DNA from: an uncultured Gammaproteobacteria bacterium | GTDB taxonomy: Bacteria; Pseudomonadota; Gammaproteobacteria; Halothiobacillales; Halothiobacillaceae | DNA: 5,946 nucleotides | Direction: 5' to 3' | Assembly (NCBI GenBank): GCA_938004235.1 | Contig: CALKWL010000176.1 | Location: 1 to 5,946 of the forward strand | In this document: positions 1 through 4,994 of the stretch, piece after piece | Position numbering within the stretch: the stretch's first letter is position 1 | Layout of the letters: each line of letters opens with the position of its first letter | Notes under the pieces: model-generated | Database searches by the model: none | The model's input: the letters and a program-made list of their open reading frames with translations, nothing else | Told to the model about the DNA's origin: nothing | Position numbers and translations under genes: made by a program

Positions 1-47
1 GAGATTGACTGACGTGACTGGAGTTCAGACGTGTGCTCTTCCGATCT
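1..47 (+). other. Illumina P7-side adapter with index (contamination)
   Basis: Not genomic DNA. Bases 14-47 are the Illumina TruSeq Read 2 adapter, beginning GTGACTGGAG and ending CTCTTCCGATCT. Bases 1-5 (GAGAT) are the last bases of the P7 flow-cell sequence, which leaves the eight bases 6-13 (TGACTGAC) in the place of the i7 index. The first genomic base is therefore about 48. Translations across this stretch give the familiar adapter peptides VQTCALPI and CSSDL, so any protein starting here is false at its N-terminus. Confidence 0.98.
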
Positions 48-384
48 GTCGCATATTCCGTTGGTGCAATATTTTCGTTATGCCAAAACCGAGATCTGGC
101 AACGTGAACGCGAGCACGAGAAAGCCAGTGTGGCGCGCGAGCGCTTTGAATTCCGCAATTTGCGCATCGAACGCGATAAACAGGAGCGCGAAGCCATGCT
201 GGCGCAAAAGCGCGCCCAGCTGGCGGCGCAGAAGAGCGACGCCGCGGCGGGCAGTGATACGGCGCCGGATGACAAGCAGCGGGCGATTGCCGAGGCCATG
301 GCGCGCGCCAAGGCGCGCAAGGAAGCTTTGCAGCTTGAAAAACCGTCGCCGAAGTCTGCTGATGCGGGAGAAGGTGGTGAATGA
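48..384 (+). CDS. rnfC: RnfC, C-terminal part (Rnf electron transport complex subunit C), 5' end missing
   Basis: About 111 residues of the RnfC C-terminus. RnfC is the peripheral, NADH/FMN- and iron-sulfur-binding subunit of the Rnf complex, which exchanges electrons between ferredoxin and NAD while moving Na+ or H+. The first genomic codons read SHIPLVQYFRYAK, the stretch that follows the last Cys-Pro of the second 4Fe-4S motif in RnfC, so both clusters and the catalytic part lie beyond the left edge. The rest is a charged, Ala/Arg/Glu/Lys-rich, probably helical tail (REREHEKASVARERFEFR, then QKRAQLAAQK), as in the extended RnfC/RsxC tails of Proteobacteria. The stop TGA (382-384) overlaps the next start as ATGA. 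Codons read before base 48 are adapter. The truncation comes from the library fragment, not from mutation. Confidence 0.94.
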
Positions 385-707
385 TGCAAAAACCGCGCTT
401 TCTTGACGCGCTCTGGCGTATGGCATGGCTTATGTTGGCGGCTTTCGCACTGGTGCTGTTGATACGCGGCCCGCTTTTGCAGCCGTTGATTTTTTCCGCC
501 ATGCCCCTGGCGGCCTTGCTGGACGACGTGCTCAACAAGCCGCTCATGGGAATGCTGGGCTCACGGCATCGTCTGGATGCGGCCATCTGGCTGATGATCG
601 GTGCGGCTTACCTGCAGTGGACGCTGCTTGGGGCGATGCTGGCGCATTTCTGGCGTACATGGCGCTACCGGCATTTTATGGCCAAACAGGCTGCGGAGGT
701 GTCTTGA
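381..707 (+). CDS. Small inner-membrane protein of unknown function
   Basis: 108 residues, not a family I recognise. It has a hydrophobic segment at about residues 13-30 (WRMAWLMLAAFALVLLIRG), a moderately hydrophobic stretch at about 31-48, and a second clear membrane segment at about 68-90 (AAIWLMIGAAYLQWTLLGAM), then a basic end (WRTWRYRHF). This suggests a two- or three-span inner-membrane protein. It starts inside the rnfC stop (ATGA at 381-384) and is probably translationally coupled to it. A second ATG at 384 lies 7 bases after AAGGTG (371-376), so the real start may be there, one codon later. No Cys, His cluster or cofactor motif is seen. Its place between rnfC and rnfD invites an accessory role for the Rnf complex, but nothing in the sequence shows one. 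Confidence 0.72.
   Translation: MMQKPRFLDALWRMAWLMLAAFALVLLIRGPLLQPLIFSAMPLAALLDDVLNKPLMGMLGSRHRLDAAIWLMIGAAYLQWTLLGAMLAHFWRTWRYRHFMAKQAAEVS
695..700 (+). promoter_or_regulatory. Strong Shine-Dalgarno GGAGGT before a 14-codon ORF
   Basis: GGAGGT lies exactly 6 bases before the ATG at 707, inside the end of the upstream membrane-protein gene. It is the best ribosome binding site in the window, and it points to the mini-ORF at 707-751 rather than to the hydrolase start at 748, which has only a run of seven G (737-743) in front of it. Confidence 0.55.
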
Positions 708-751
708 TGGCCTCGTTTTTGCGGTTTCTGCGCGACGGGGGGGCTGAATGA
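707..751 (+). CDS. Possible 14-residue coupling/leader peptide
   Basis: A 14-codon ORF encoding MASFLRFLRDGGAE. Its ATG overlaps the stop of the membrane-protein gene (TGATG at 705-709) and its TGA overlaps the hydrolase start (ATGA at 748-751). It fills exactly the only gap in an otherwise overlapping gene chain and has a textbook GGAGGT site at 6-base spacing. A likely role is to carry ribosomes from the upstream gene to the hydrolase start (translational coupling). The alternative is a chance ORF, or an error in the G7 run at 737-743. An indel there would not fuse it to the hydrolase, because the hydrolase frame has TGA at 745-747. No function for the peptide itself can be read from the sequence. 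Confidence 0.35.
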   Translation: MASFLRFLRDGGAE

Positions 752-1347
752 ACATTCTGCTGCTGCATGGCATTTTCGATACTGGGCGCATTTTTAACAA
801 ACTGGTGTGTGCCCTCGAAGTCGAAGGGCATGTTTGCCATGCTCCGTCGTTGCAGCCCTCCGATGGGCGGCATGGCATTCATGCCCTGGCCTGTTCGGTC
901 GAGCGTTATGTGGATGAGCATTTGCCGAAAAATGAGCCTTTTCTGTTGATTGGTTTCAGCATGGGGGGCGTGGTGTCGCGCCAGTATCTGCAAGTTTTGG
1001 GCGGGTGCGCACGCGTGCCGGTGTTCTTCTCCATGTCCTGCCCACATACCGGCTCGCTGGCGTCCTACCTGTGTTACGGCCAGGGCGCGCGCGACATGCG
1101 TCCGGGGAGCCCGTTGCTTGCAAACCTTGCGGCCAGTGAAGCCGTTCTCGACGGTATGCAGATTCACAATTACTGGACGTCGCTGGATTTGGTCATTATC
1201 CCGCCTCATCACTGCCTTTGGTCGCGCGCGGACAGCGAGATGGATGCGCGCGCTTTGCTGCATCGCTGGATGCCCAGCGATCCTCGGGTATGCGCAGATA
1301 TTGTGCGCCGGGTTGGCGAGGCAGCATCCGGGTTAGCAGGCTGTTGA
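748..1347 (+). CDS. Alpha/beta hydrolase, lipase/esterase-like
   Basis: 199 residues, a compact alpha/beta-hydrolase. It opens with the first core strand and the HG oxyanion motif (NILLLHGIFD, His7-Gly8). The nucleophile elbow is GFSMGG at residues 69-74 with Ser71. Asp147 (TSLDLVIIPP) fits the acid of the triad. His172 (LLHRWMPSDPRVCADIV) fits the catalytic histidine, because it sits in the usual H-x(4-6)-D-P-x-V setting of lipase-like members. No signal peptide is visible, so it is probably cytoplasmic. The substrate is unknown; lipid or small-ester hydrolysis would be typical. The start is fixed by an in-frame TGA just before the ATG and by its ATGA overlap with the 14-codon ORF. The last codons (LAGC and stop) lie inside the first hairpin of element A, so the native C-terminus may have been altered when the element arrived. 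Confidence 0.87.
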   Translation: MNILLLHGIFDTGRIFNKLVCALEVEGHVCHAPSLQPSDGRHGIHALACSVERYVDEHLPKNEPFLLIGFSMGGVVSRQYLQVLGGCARVPVFFSMSCPHTGSLASYLCYGQGARDMRPGSPLLANLAASEAVLDGMQIHNYWTSLDLVIIPPHHCLWSRADSEMDARALLHRWMPSDPRVCADIVRRVGEAASGLAGC

Positions 1348-1369
1348 AAAATGTTTTTCAATAGACTGC
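1336..1369 (+). repeat. Element A hairpin 1 (module 1), overlapping the hydrolase stop
   Basis: TTGAAAAA (1344-1351) and TTTTTCAA (1354-1361) form a perfect stem around TG. The stem extends outwards through CT/AG, a G·T pair and GCAG (1336-1339) with CTGC (1366-1369), broken by one mismatch. The hydrolase TGA (1345-1347) lies in its left arm. It could slow or end transcription weakly, but the arms are AT-rich and no T-run follows the full stem, so I do not call it a terminator. Confidence 0.7.
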
Positions 1370-1373
1370 CAAG

Positions 1374-1393
1374 GCAAGCCATGGATGGCTTGC
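1374..1393 (+). promoter_or_regulatory. CATGGATG hairpin A-1, candidate CsrA/RsmA site
   Basis: GCAAGCC (1374-1380) pairs with GGCTTGC (1387-1393) and presents ATGGAT as the hexaloop, giving C-ATGGAT-G. This matches the CANGGANG core known for CsrA/RsmA/RsmE targets with GGA in the loop. The same 20 bases recur at 4974-4993. The structure is seen; binding is inferred. Confidence 0.6.
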
Positions 1394-1428
1394 ACGAACA
1401 TCAAACACGCCAAGTGCTTGATGTTCGT
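1394..1428 (+). repeat. Element A hairpin with compensatory change versus B
   Basis: ACGAACATCAA (1394-1404) pairs perfectly with TTGATGTTCGT (1418-1428), with a further CAC/GTG pairing inside. The matching hairpin in B (4995-5027) has G-C where this one has C1399-G1423, so pairing is kept while sequence changes. Confidence 0.85.
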
Positions 1429-1468
1429 AGTCTTTCGCGGGCATGTGCTGCGATAAGGCGAGTTGAAA

Positions 1469-1504
1469 AACAGCTTGCTGAAATATCTGTTTCAGCAAGC
1501 TGTT
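1469..1504 (+). repeat. Element A 15-bp hairpin (module 1 variant)
   Basis: AACAGCTTGCTGAAA (1469-1483) pairs perfectly with TTTCAGCAAGCTGTT (1490-1504) around a 6-base loop. It is entered by AGGCGAGTTGAAAAA (1456-1470) and left by GTTAAGG (1502-1508), both identical in B at 5128-5142 and 5171-5177. In B a different hairpin occupies the same place. Confidence 0.88.
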
Positions 1505-1507
1505 AAG

Positions 1508-1527
1508 GCGGGACATGGATGTCCCGC
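1508..1527 (+). promoter_or_regulatory. CATGGATG hairpin A-2, candidate CsrA/RsmA site
   Basis: GCGGGACAT (1508-1516) and ATGTCCCGC (1519-1527) are perfect reverse complements around GG, so the likely loop is ATGGAT or smaller. ACATGGATGT is a full match to the extended RsmE-type consensus A/U-CANGGANG-U/A. It is one of the two best of the six sites. Confidence 0.62.
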
Positions 1528-1530
1528 ACG

Positions 1531-1558
1531 CAAATCGATCAAGCAAGTGATTGATTTG
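1531..1558 (+). repeat. Element A hairpin with GCAA-containing loop
   Basis: CAAATCGATCA (1531-1541) pairs with TGATTGATTTG (1548-1558) with one G·T pair. The loop contains GCAA. The homologous hairpin in B (5226-5255) keeps GCAA as a true tetraloop but has a different stem sequence. Confidence 0.78.
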
Positions 1559-1561
1559 TCG

Positions 1562-1615
1562 CGATCGAGTCCGGGCGTGAACGCGAAGCTGGCGTAAGCC
1601 CACCGGACTCGATCG
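1562..1615 (+). repeat. Element A long stem enclosing the conserved core
   Basis: CGATCGAGTCCGG (1562-1574) pairs perfectly with CCGGACTCGATCG (1603-1615). The enclosed 28 bases hold GTGAACGCG (1577-1585) directly followed by AAGCTGGCGTAAG (1586-1598), with an inner GGC-GTAA-GCC hairpin (1591-1600). Both strings are conserved exactly in B, which suggests that the core matters by sequence while the enclosing stem matters by shape. Confidence 0.85.
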
Positions 1616-1616
1616 G

Positions 1617-1646
1617 GCTGAAAAAATCATGGATGAGTTTTTCAGC
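1617..1646 (+). promoter_or_regulatory. CATGGATG hairpin A-3 in the rnfD leader, candidate CsrA/RsmA site
   Basis: GCTGAAAAA (1617-1625) pairs with TTTTTCAGC (1638-1646), then after one mismatch TCAT (1627-1630) pairs with ATGA (1633-1636). The loop motif TCATGGATGA fully matches the extended CsrA/RsmE consensus. It lies 66 bases before the rnfD start. Confidence 0.6.
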
Positions 1647-1712
1647 ATCCTGAAAAGGGCAGGAAGTTCTTTTTCAACATCCAGTTAGAGCGGCTTCAAC
1701 GAGACTAAAACT

Positions 1713-2747
1713 ATGCGATTCCCCACCATCACGTCCCCGCATGTTGCGCCTATCAACCAGCTCAATCGACTGATGCGACAGGTGTTGCTGGCCTTGATTC
1801 CGGGAAGTCTGGTTGCAATTTATTTTTTCGGCTGGGGCGTGTTGCTGAATATTGTCTTGGCCATTGCGGCGGGTTTGGTGAGCGAGGCTGCCATGCTGGC
1901 GCTGCGCAAACGCCCGCTCAAGCCGTTCCTCAGTGATGGCAGCGTGATTGTTTCGGCGTGGTTGCTGGCGGTGTGCCTGCCCCCGCTTGCGCCGTGGTGG
2001 CTTCCCGTGGTCGGTATCAGTTTTGCGGTCGTGTTTGCCAAACATCTGTACGGTGGCCTGGGTTACAACCTGTTCAATCCGGCCATGGTGGGGTATGCCG
2101 TGTTGCTCGTGTCCTTCCCCAAGGAGATGACACAATGGGGTTTGCCGCAGGGCGTGGCGGCGCATTCGCTCAGCTTGACAGACAGCGTGAGCCTGGTGTT
2201 CGGCGGAGCGTTGCCCGCGGGCGCGGCCTGGGATGGCCTGAGCGGTGCAACGCCGCTGAATGTGCTCAAAACCGAGCTGGGGCAGGGTGCAAGCTGGCAG
2301 GGTGTTGCGCAAAGCGCGGTGTTCAGTGCGTGGGGCGGGATCGGCTGGGAGTGGATGGCGCTGGCCTGGCTGCTCGGCGGCGTGTGGCTGTTGTGGCAAA
2401 AAGTCATCACCTGGCGGATTCCCGCGGCAATCCTCTTGACCTTCACATTGCTGAGCCTGGGCTTTCATTGGTACGACCCGGCGCATTTCGCCCCGCCGCT
2501 TTTCCATCTGCTTAGCGGTGGCTTGATGCTTGGCGCTTTCTTTATCGCGACTGATCCGGTCAGCGCTTCGACCACCGCGCGCGGGCAGTTGATTTTTGGC
2601 GCGGGCATTGGCGCGCTGGTGTTCCTGATTCGCGGTTTTGCAGGCTTTCCGGATGGTGTGGCCTTTGCTGTGTTGTTGATGAATATTGCTGCGCCGCTGA
2701 TTGACCATTACACGCCGGCGCGGCCTTTTGGGCGAGAAAAGGCATGA
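1713..2747 (+). CDS. rnfD: RnfD (Rnf electron transport complex subunit D)
   Basis: 344 residues, the normal length for RnfD/RsxD, an integral membrane subunit related to NqrB that takes part in the electron and ion path of the Rnf complex. About ten hydrophobic segments are visible, starting near residues 23-41 and 43-64 and ending near 294-332. Family signatures are SDGSVIVSAWLLAVCLPP (74-91), GGLGYNLFNPAMVGYA (114-129) and ATDPVSASTTARGQ (279-292). The FMN attachment site is SGATPL, with Thr180 as the residue expected to carry phosphoester-linked FMN added by ApbE. The start ATG is preceded only by weak ACGAG pairing. The gene follows element A and overlaps rnfG by ATGA (2744-2747). It is normally adjacent to rnfC, but here they are separated by about 1.3 kb. 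Confidence 0.98.
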   Translation: MRFPTITSPHVAPINQLNRLMRQVLLALIPGSLVAIYFFGWGVLLNIVLAIAAGLVSEAAMLALRKRPLKPFLSDGSVIVSAWLLAVCLPPLAPWWLPVVGISFAVVFAKHLYGGLGYNLFNPAMVGYAVLLVSFPKEMTQWGLPQGVAAHSLSLTDSVSLVFGGALPAGAAWDGLSGATPLNVLKTELGQGASWQGVAQSAVFSAWGGIGWEWMALAWLLGGVWLLWQKVITWRIPAAILLTFTLLSLGFHWYDPAHFAPPLFHLLSGGLMLGAFFIATDPVSASTTARGQLIFGAGIGALVFLIRGFAGFPDGVAFAVLLMNIAAPLIDHYTPARPFGREKA

Positions 2748-3361
2748 ACAAGCTGCAAATTGCATTGACCAGTCTTGTTTTGGCGGCCTTTGCCCTGGTA
2801 GGCGTAGGCGTTGTGGCCTTTATGCACCAGCAAACCCGCAGCGTGATTGCCGAGCAAACCCAGGCGGCCTTGAACCTGCAATTGGCGGCAGTCTTGCCGC
2901 AAGGCTTTGACAACGCTCCGGCCAGTACGGCGCGAGTTTTGGCTCAAGATCCCCTGCTGGGCGGCAAGGGCGAGTCGGTGATCTACACCGCGCGCAAGGG
3001 CGGGGCCGTGACCGGTTGGGTGCTGCGCGTGGTTGCGCCCAACGGTTACAGCGGCGCGATTCATCTGCTGGTCGGCGTGGACGTGCATGGACAGATCACG
3101 GGAGTGCGTGTCATTTCCCACAAGGAAACGCCGGGCTTGGGCGATCCTATCGAAGAGGAAAAATCTGACTGGATTCATGCTTTTCAGGGTAAGTCGTTGC
3201 AAGATCCTTCCGGCAAGGGCTGGGGTGTGAAAAAAGACGGCGGCATGTTTGACCAGTTCACCGGCGCAACCATCACGCCGCGCGCGGTGGTTCAGGCGGT
3301 GCATAACGCCTTGCTGTATGTTGAGCAACATCGTGCTGAATTAATGGAGGCCAAACCATGA
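2744..3361 (+). CDS. rnfG: RnfG (Rnf electron transport complex subunit G)
   Basis: 205 residues, full length for RnfG/RsxG. It has one N-terminal membrane anchor (about residues 6-27, IALTSLVLAAFALVGVGVVA) and an FMN-binding domain on the periplasmic side. Typical features are YSGAIHLLVGVD (102-113), GVRVISHKETPGLGD (120-134) and DQFTGATITPRAVV (170-183). Thr176 in TGAT is the expected covalent FMN site, in the D-x-x-T-G-A-T pattern used by the flavin transferase ApbE. It passes electrons between the flavin and cytoplasm-side centres of the complex. The start overlaps the rnfD stop, and the stop overlaps the rnfE start (ATGA at 3358-3361), so the three are a tightly coupled unit. No rnfB or apbE lies in the window. 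Confidence 0.97.
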   Translation: MNKLQIALTSLVLAAFALVGVGVVAFMHQQTRSVIAEQTQAALNLQLAAVLPQGFDNAPASTARVLAQDPLLGGKGESVIYTARKGGAVTGWVLRVVAPNGYSGAIHLLVGVDVHGQITGVRVISHKETPGLGDPIEEEKSDWIHAFQGKSLQDPSGKGWGVKKDGGMFDQFTGATITPRAVVQAVHNALLYVEQHRAELMEAKP

Positions 3362-4050
3362 ATAGCGTTGTCGAAGCTGTGCCAGAGGAGACAAGCAAGC
3401 CTGCGGATACCGGGCCGGGCTATCGCCAGTTGGCTATGGACGGGCTGTGGCACAACAATCCGGCGCTGGTGCAGGTCTTGGGCTTGTGCCCGTTACTGGC
3501 GATTTCCAATACTACGGTCAATGCACTCGGGCTGGGGCTGGCGACCCTGCTGACCCTGCTGGTCAGTAACACCTTGGTGTCGGTGATTCGTCATTGGGTG
3601 CGCCCTGAAATTCGCCTGCCGGTGTTTGTGCTGGTCATTGCCTCGGTGGTTACGGCCATCGAGCTTGCGATGAACGATTGGCTGCATGGCTTATACATCG
3701 TATTGGGTATTTTTTTGCCGCTGATCGTCACCAATTGCATCATTATCGCTCGAGCCGAGGGCTTTGCCGCCAGGAATGATGTCGGACGTGCCGCCTTCGA
3801 TGGTCTGATGATGGGCGCAGGGTTCGCTCTGGTGTTGGTCGCGCTGGGCGTGATGCGTGAAGTATTAGGGCAAGGGACGATATTCGCCAATGCACATCTG
3901 ATGTTTGGTGAATGGGGACGCGGCCTGACCTTGCAGGTTATGCCGGATAACTACGGCTTTTTGCTGGCGATTCTGCCGCCTGGGGCGTTTTTGGCTTTGG
4001 CGCTGTTGATTGCGTTCAAGAATGCGCTTGATCTGCGTCAGTCAGCGTGA
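3358..4050 (+). CDS. rnfE: RnfE (Rnf electron transport complex subunit E)
   Basis: 230 residues, about six membrane spans, of the RnfE/RsxE/NqrD family. Conserved cysteines sit in half-membrane motifs, LGLCPLLAIS (Cys44) and LIVTNCIIIARAE (Cys127). With the matching pair in RnfA they are known to hold an intramembrane [2Fe-2S] centre. Other signatures are ALGLGLATLLTLLVSN (56-71) and LLAILPPGAFLALALL (202-217). It carries a polar N-terminal extension of about 20 residues (MNSVVEAVPEETSKPADTGP) before the usual start of homology at YRQLAMDGLWHNN. The ATG at 3358 is supported by TGGAGG 7 bases upstream and by overlap with the rnfG stop, so the extension looks real. The gene that often follows in proteobacteria, nth, is absent; a convergent Smr gene comes next. 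Confidence 0.97.
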   Translation: MNSVVEAVPEETSKPADTGPGYRQLAMDGLWHNNPALVQVLGLCPLLAISNTTVNALGLGLATLLTLLVSNTLVSVIRHWVRPEIRLPVFVLVIASVVTAIELAMNDWLHGLYIVLGIFLPLIVTNCIIIARAEGFAARNDVGRAAFDGLMMGAGFALVLVALGVMREVLGQGTIFANAHLMFGEWGRGLTLQVMPDNYGFLLAILPPGAFLALALLIAFKNALDLRQSA

Positions 4051-4169
4051 CGTTGAGCAAATTTTTCTCGCTGCAATAACCTATTCATTTGATTGATGAT
4101 TGATTCGGCCTTCCCACGCTCTTTCAAGCCGTAACACAGCCCAACCTTGGTCACGCGTTCAAATTTCAC
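4038..4169 (-). CDS. Possible small protein, 43-44 residues, antisense to the end of rnfE
   Basis: A minus-strand ORF begins GTG at 4169 and ends TGA at 4040-4038. It is bounded by an in-frame TGA just upstream (4181-4179). The peptide reads VKFERVTKVGLCYG, then LKERGKAESIINQMNRLL, and ends QREKFAQRHAD. Its composition is that of a plausible soluble helical protein, and it fills the whole gap between rnfE and the Smr gene. Against it: no clear Shine-Dalgarno, a GTG start, a 13-base overlap with the rnfE end, and a 12-bp inverted repeat across its first half. It might be a remnant of a longer gene. I do not recognise a family. Confidence 0.25.
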   Translation of the reverse strand: MKFERVTKVGLCYGLKERGKAESIINQMNRLLQREKFAQRHAD

Positions 4170-4183
4170 CTGGCCGAATCAAT
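4099..4183. repeat. 12-bp perfect inverted repeat with 61-base spacer
   Basis: ATTGATTCGGCC (4099-4110) is the exact reverse complement of GGCCGAATCAAT (4172-4183). The pair sits between the convergent ends of rnfE and the Smr gene. No T-run follows on either strand, so it is not a standard terminator. It could be a small mobile-element footprint or a long-loop transcription barrier. The rest of 4051-4204 shows no promoter or RNA gene that I can support. Confidence 0.75.
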
Positions 4184-4204
4184 AGTGAGATTTGGAATAG
4201 TCTC

Positions 4205-4792
4205 TCAGGCGGGATCGCCGCGCAAGAGCACATAAACCGCGCCCTGTCCGCCATCGATGGGGCGTGCGGTGCAAAATGCCAGTACGCGCTCGCTTTGCGG
4301 GAGCCAGATTTGCAGCAGGCGTTTGAGTTTGCCTTGACCGCGCGGTGAGTTGTAACCCTGACCGTGAATGATGCGTACGCACAGAGCCTCACCAGGGTAG
4401 CGCCCTGATGCGGGTTGTTGCAGCAGCCAGGCAACGCGCTGGCGAGCTTCTTCGACCGGGCAACCATGTAAATCCAGGGTGGCAGCCATGGCGAGTTTGC
4501 CTTGGCGTAGACGCCGCAGGGTTTGTTGGGAGATTGACGCACGGTGAAATTCCGTCCTGGCGTAGCTTGAGGCCTCCGCTTCGTGCGTCAACGGCGCATA
4601 AGGGTCATGGTCGCTGAAATAAGGCAGGGGGTTAGGAGCGATTTCGTGCTCGTGCGGGTGTGAACGGGCTCGTAGCTTTGGGCTTGGAGGGGGCTTGTGT
4701 GCGGGCGTCTTTGCTGGGTGCTTGAGACGCCGCACTTCACCGCGTGCGGCGCCGATCATTTCGTGAAAAAGCTGGATATCGTCATCGTTCAT
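4205..4792 (-). CDS. Smr-domain protein (SmrA-like endonuclease family)
   Basis: 195 residues. The N-terminal half (1-75) is polar and proline/histidine-rich, probably flexible, opening MNDDDIQLFHEMIG as in proteobacterial SmrA-type proteins. The C-terminal Smr domain (about 80-192) has LRRLRQGKLAMAATLDLHG with the DLHG motif at 107-110, then VRIIHGQGYN with HGQG at 143-146, GKLKRLL (154-160) and AFCTARPIDGGQGAVYVLLR (172-191). Smr domains are nucleases or nucleic-acid-binding modules. E. coli SmrB cleaves mRNA at collided ribosomes, and SmrA is its less-studied relative. The layout and the GGQGA ending look more SmrA-like. The start is chosen by N-terminal similarity; there is no good Shine-Dalgarno. 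It is convergent with rnfE and divergent from surE, so it is its own transcription unit. Confidence 0.92.
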   Translation of the reverse strand: MNDDDIQLFHEMIGAARGEVRRLKHPAKTPAHKPPPSPKLRARSHPHEHEIAPNPLPYFSDHDPYAPLTHEAEASSYARTEFHRASISQQTLRRLRQGKLAMAATLDLHGCPVEEARQRVAWLLQQPASGRYPGEALCVRIIHGQGYNSPRGQGKLKRLLQIWLPQSERVLAFCTARPIDGGQGAVYVLLRGDPA

Positions 4793-4925
4793 TGTTTGGC
4801 AAGCTGCTGGGTGTTGCGTAAGCCATGGATTCGGGTTGCCGCGTTTGGGGGGCTTAGGGCAAGATGTTCGCTGCTTCTCCTGTCCGTTGTCTGATAGAAA
4901 ACTCTATGCGGACATGTGCCGCTCG
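4793..4925. other. Upstream region of the Smr gene; small hairpin
   Basis: No gene is seen. This stretch must hold the minus-strand promoter of the Smr gene, but I could not pick a convincing -35/-10 pair. At 4881-4914, TGTCCG pairs with CGGACA and ATAGA (4894-4898) pairs with TCTAT (4903-4907) around AAAC. A fragment AGCCATGGAT (4821-4830) resembles the left arm of the element hairpins at 1377 and 4977, but it has no matching right arm. Confidence 0.5.
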
Positions 4926-4966
4926 GGGTGGGCTGAAAATGGCATGAAAGCCGTTTTTCAGCACCC
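4926..4966 (+). repeat. Element B hairpin 1 (module 1)
   Basis: GGGTG (4926-4930) pairs with CACCC (4962-4966), CTGAAAA (4933-4939) with TTTTCAG (4955-4961), and GGC (4941-4943) with GCC (4950-4952) around ATGAAA. It is followed by CTGTTAA (4966-4972). The same design recurs at 5135-5164. Confidence 0.78.
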
Positions 4967-4973
4967 TGTTAAT

Positions 4974-4993
4974 GCAAGCCATGGATGGCTTGC
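4974..4993 (+). promoter_or_regulatory. CATGGATG hairpin B-1, candidate CsrA/RsmA site
   Basis: Identical to the A-1 hairpin (1374-1393): 7-bp GCAAGCC/GGCTTGC stem with ATGGAT in the loop. The identity continues through CACGAA, giving 25 unbroken identical bases (4974-4998). Confidence 0.6.
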
Positions 4994-4994
4994 A

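Larger units (their letters stand above)
1333..1689 (+). repeat. Structured intergenic element, copy A
   Basis: About 357 bases covering nearly all the space between the hydrolase and rnfD, and homologous to element B at 4926-5362. Modules in order: a TTGAAAAA/TTTTTCAA hairpin; a CATGGATG hairpin; an 11-bp hairpin (1394-1428); a small stem (TCGC 1435-1438 with GCGA 1450-1453); GGCGAGTTGAAAAA leading to a 15-bp hairpin (1469-1504) and GTTAAGG; a second CATGGATG hairpin; a hairpin at 1531-1558; a long stem enclosing GTGAACGCG and AAGCTGGCGTAAG; and a third CATGGATG hairpin. The ends carry imperfect inverted repeats: 1333-1351 read in reverse complement resembles TTTTTCAACATCCAGTTA (1670-1687). 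It has no transposase and no plausible ORF. Bases 1374-1398 are identical to 4974-4998 in element B. Confidence 0.88.

Noticed and set aside
5..426. ORFs on both strands starting in the first 50 bases or crossing 25-426
   Set aside because: They begin in, or end in, adapter sequence and shadow rnfC; peptides such as VQTCALPI are adapter translation.
737..751. Frameshift in the G7 run fusing the 14-codon ORF to the hydrolase
   Set aside because: The hydrolase frame has TGA at 745-747 directly before its ATG, so no slip in the G-run can make a fusion.
1358..1648. Minus-strand 96-residue ORF, and its partner at 4958-5167, sharing RASHPWLAL
   Set aside because: The shared ending is only the repeat (bases 1374-1398 and 4974-4998) read backwards; the rest does not align as protein and lies across hairpins.
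1333..1689. MITE or insertion sequence with target duplications
   Set aside because: End repeats are imperfect and I found no matching direct duplication just outside; element B lacks clear terminal inverted repeats.
1617..1712. Rho-independent terminator or sigma-70 promoter before rnfD
   Set aside because: The hairpin at 1617-1646 is not followed by a T-run, and no -35/-10 pair with proper spacing stands out; candidates such as TTCAAC and TAAAAC are too weak.
1674..2765. Long 363-residue minus-strand ORF
   Set aside because: It is antisense to rnfD over its length, with a Gln/Arg/His-rich composition typical of shadows; rnfD carries clear family motifs.
4111..4183. tRNA-like stretch (GCGTTCAAATTTCACC, resembling a T-loop) inside the 12-bp inverted repeat
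   Set aside because: The arms flanking TTCAAAT do not pair and no D or anticodon arm can be folded; the reverse strand also gives no cloverleaf.
4100..4348. Plus-strand 82-residue ORF
   Set aside because: It is antisense to the end of the Smr gene, which has all its family motifs on the minus strand.
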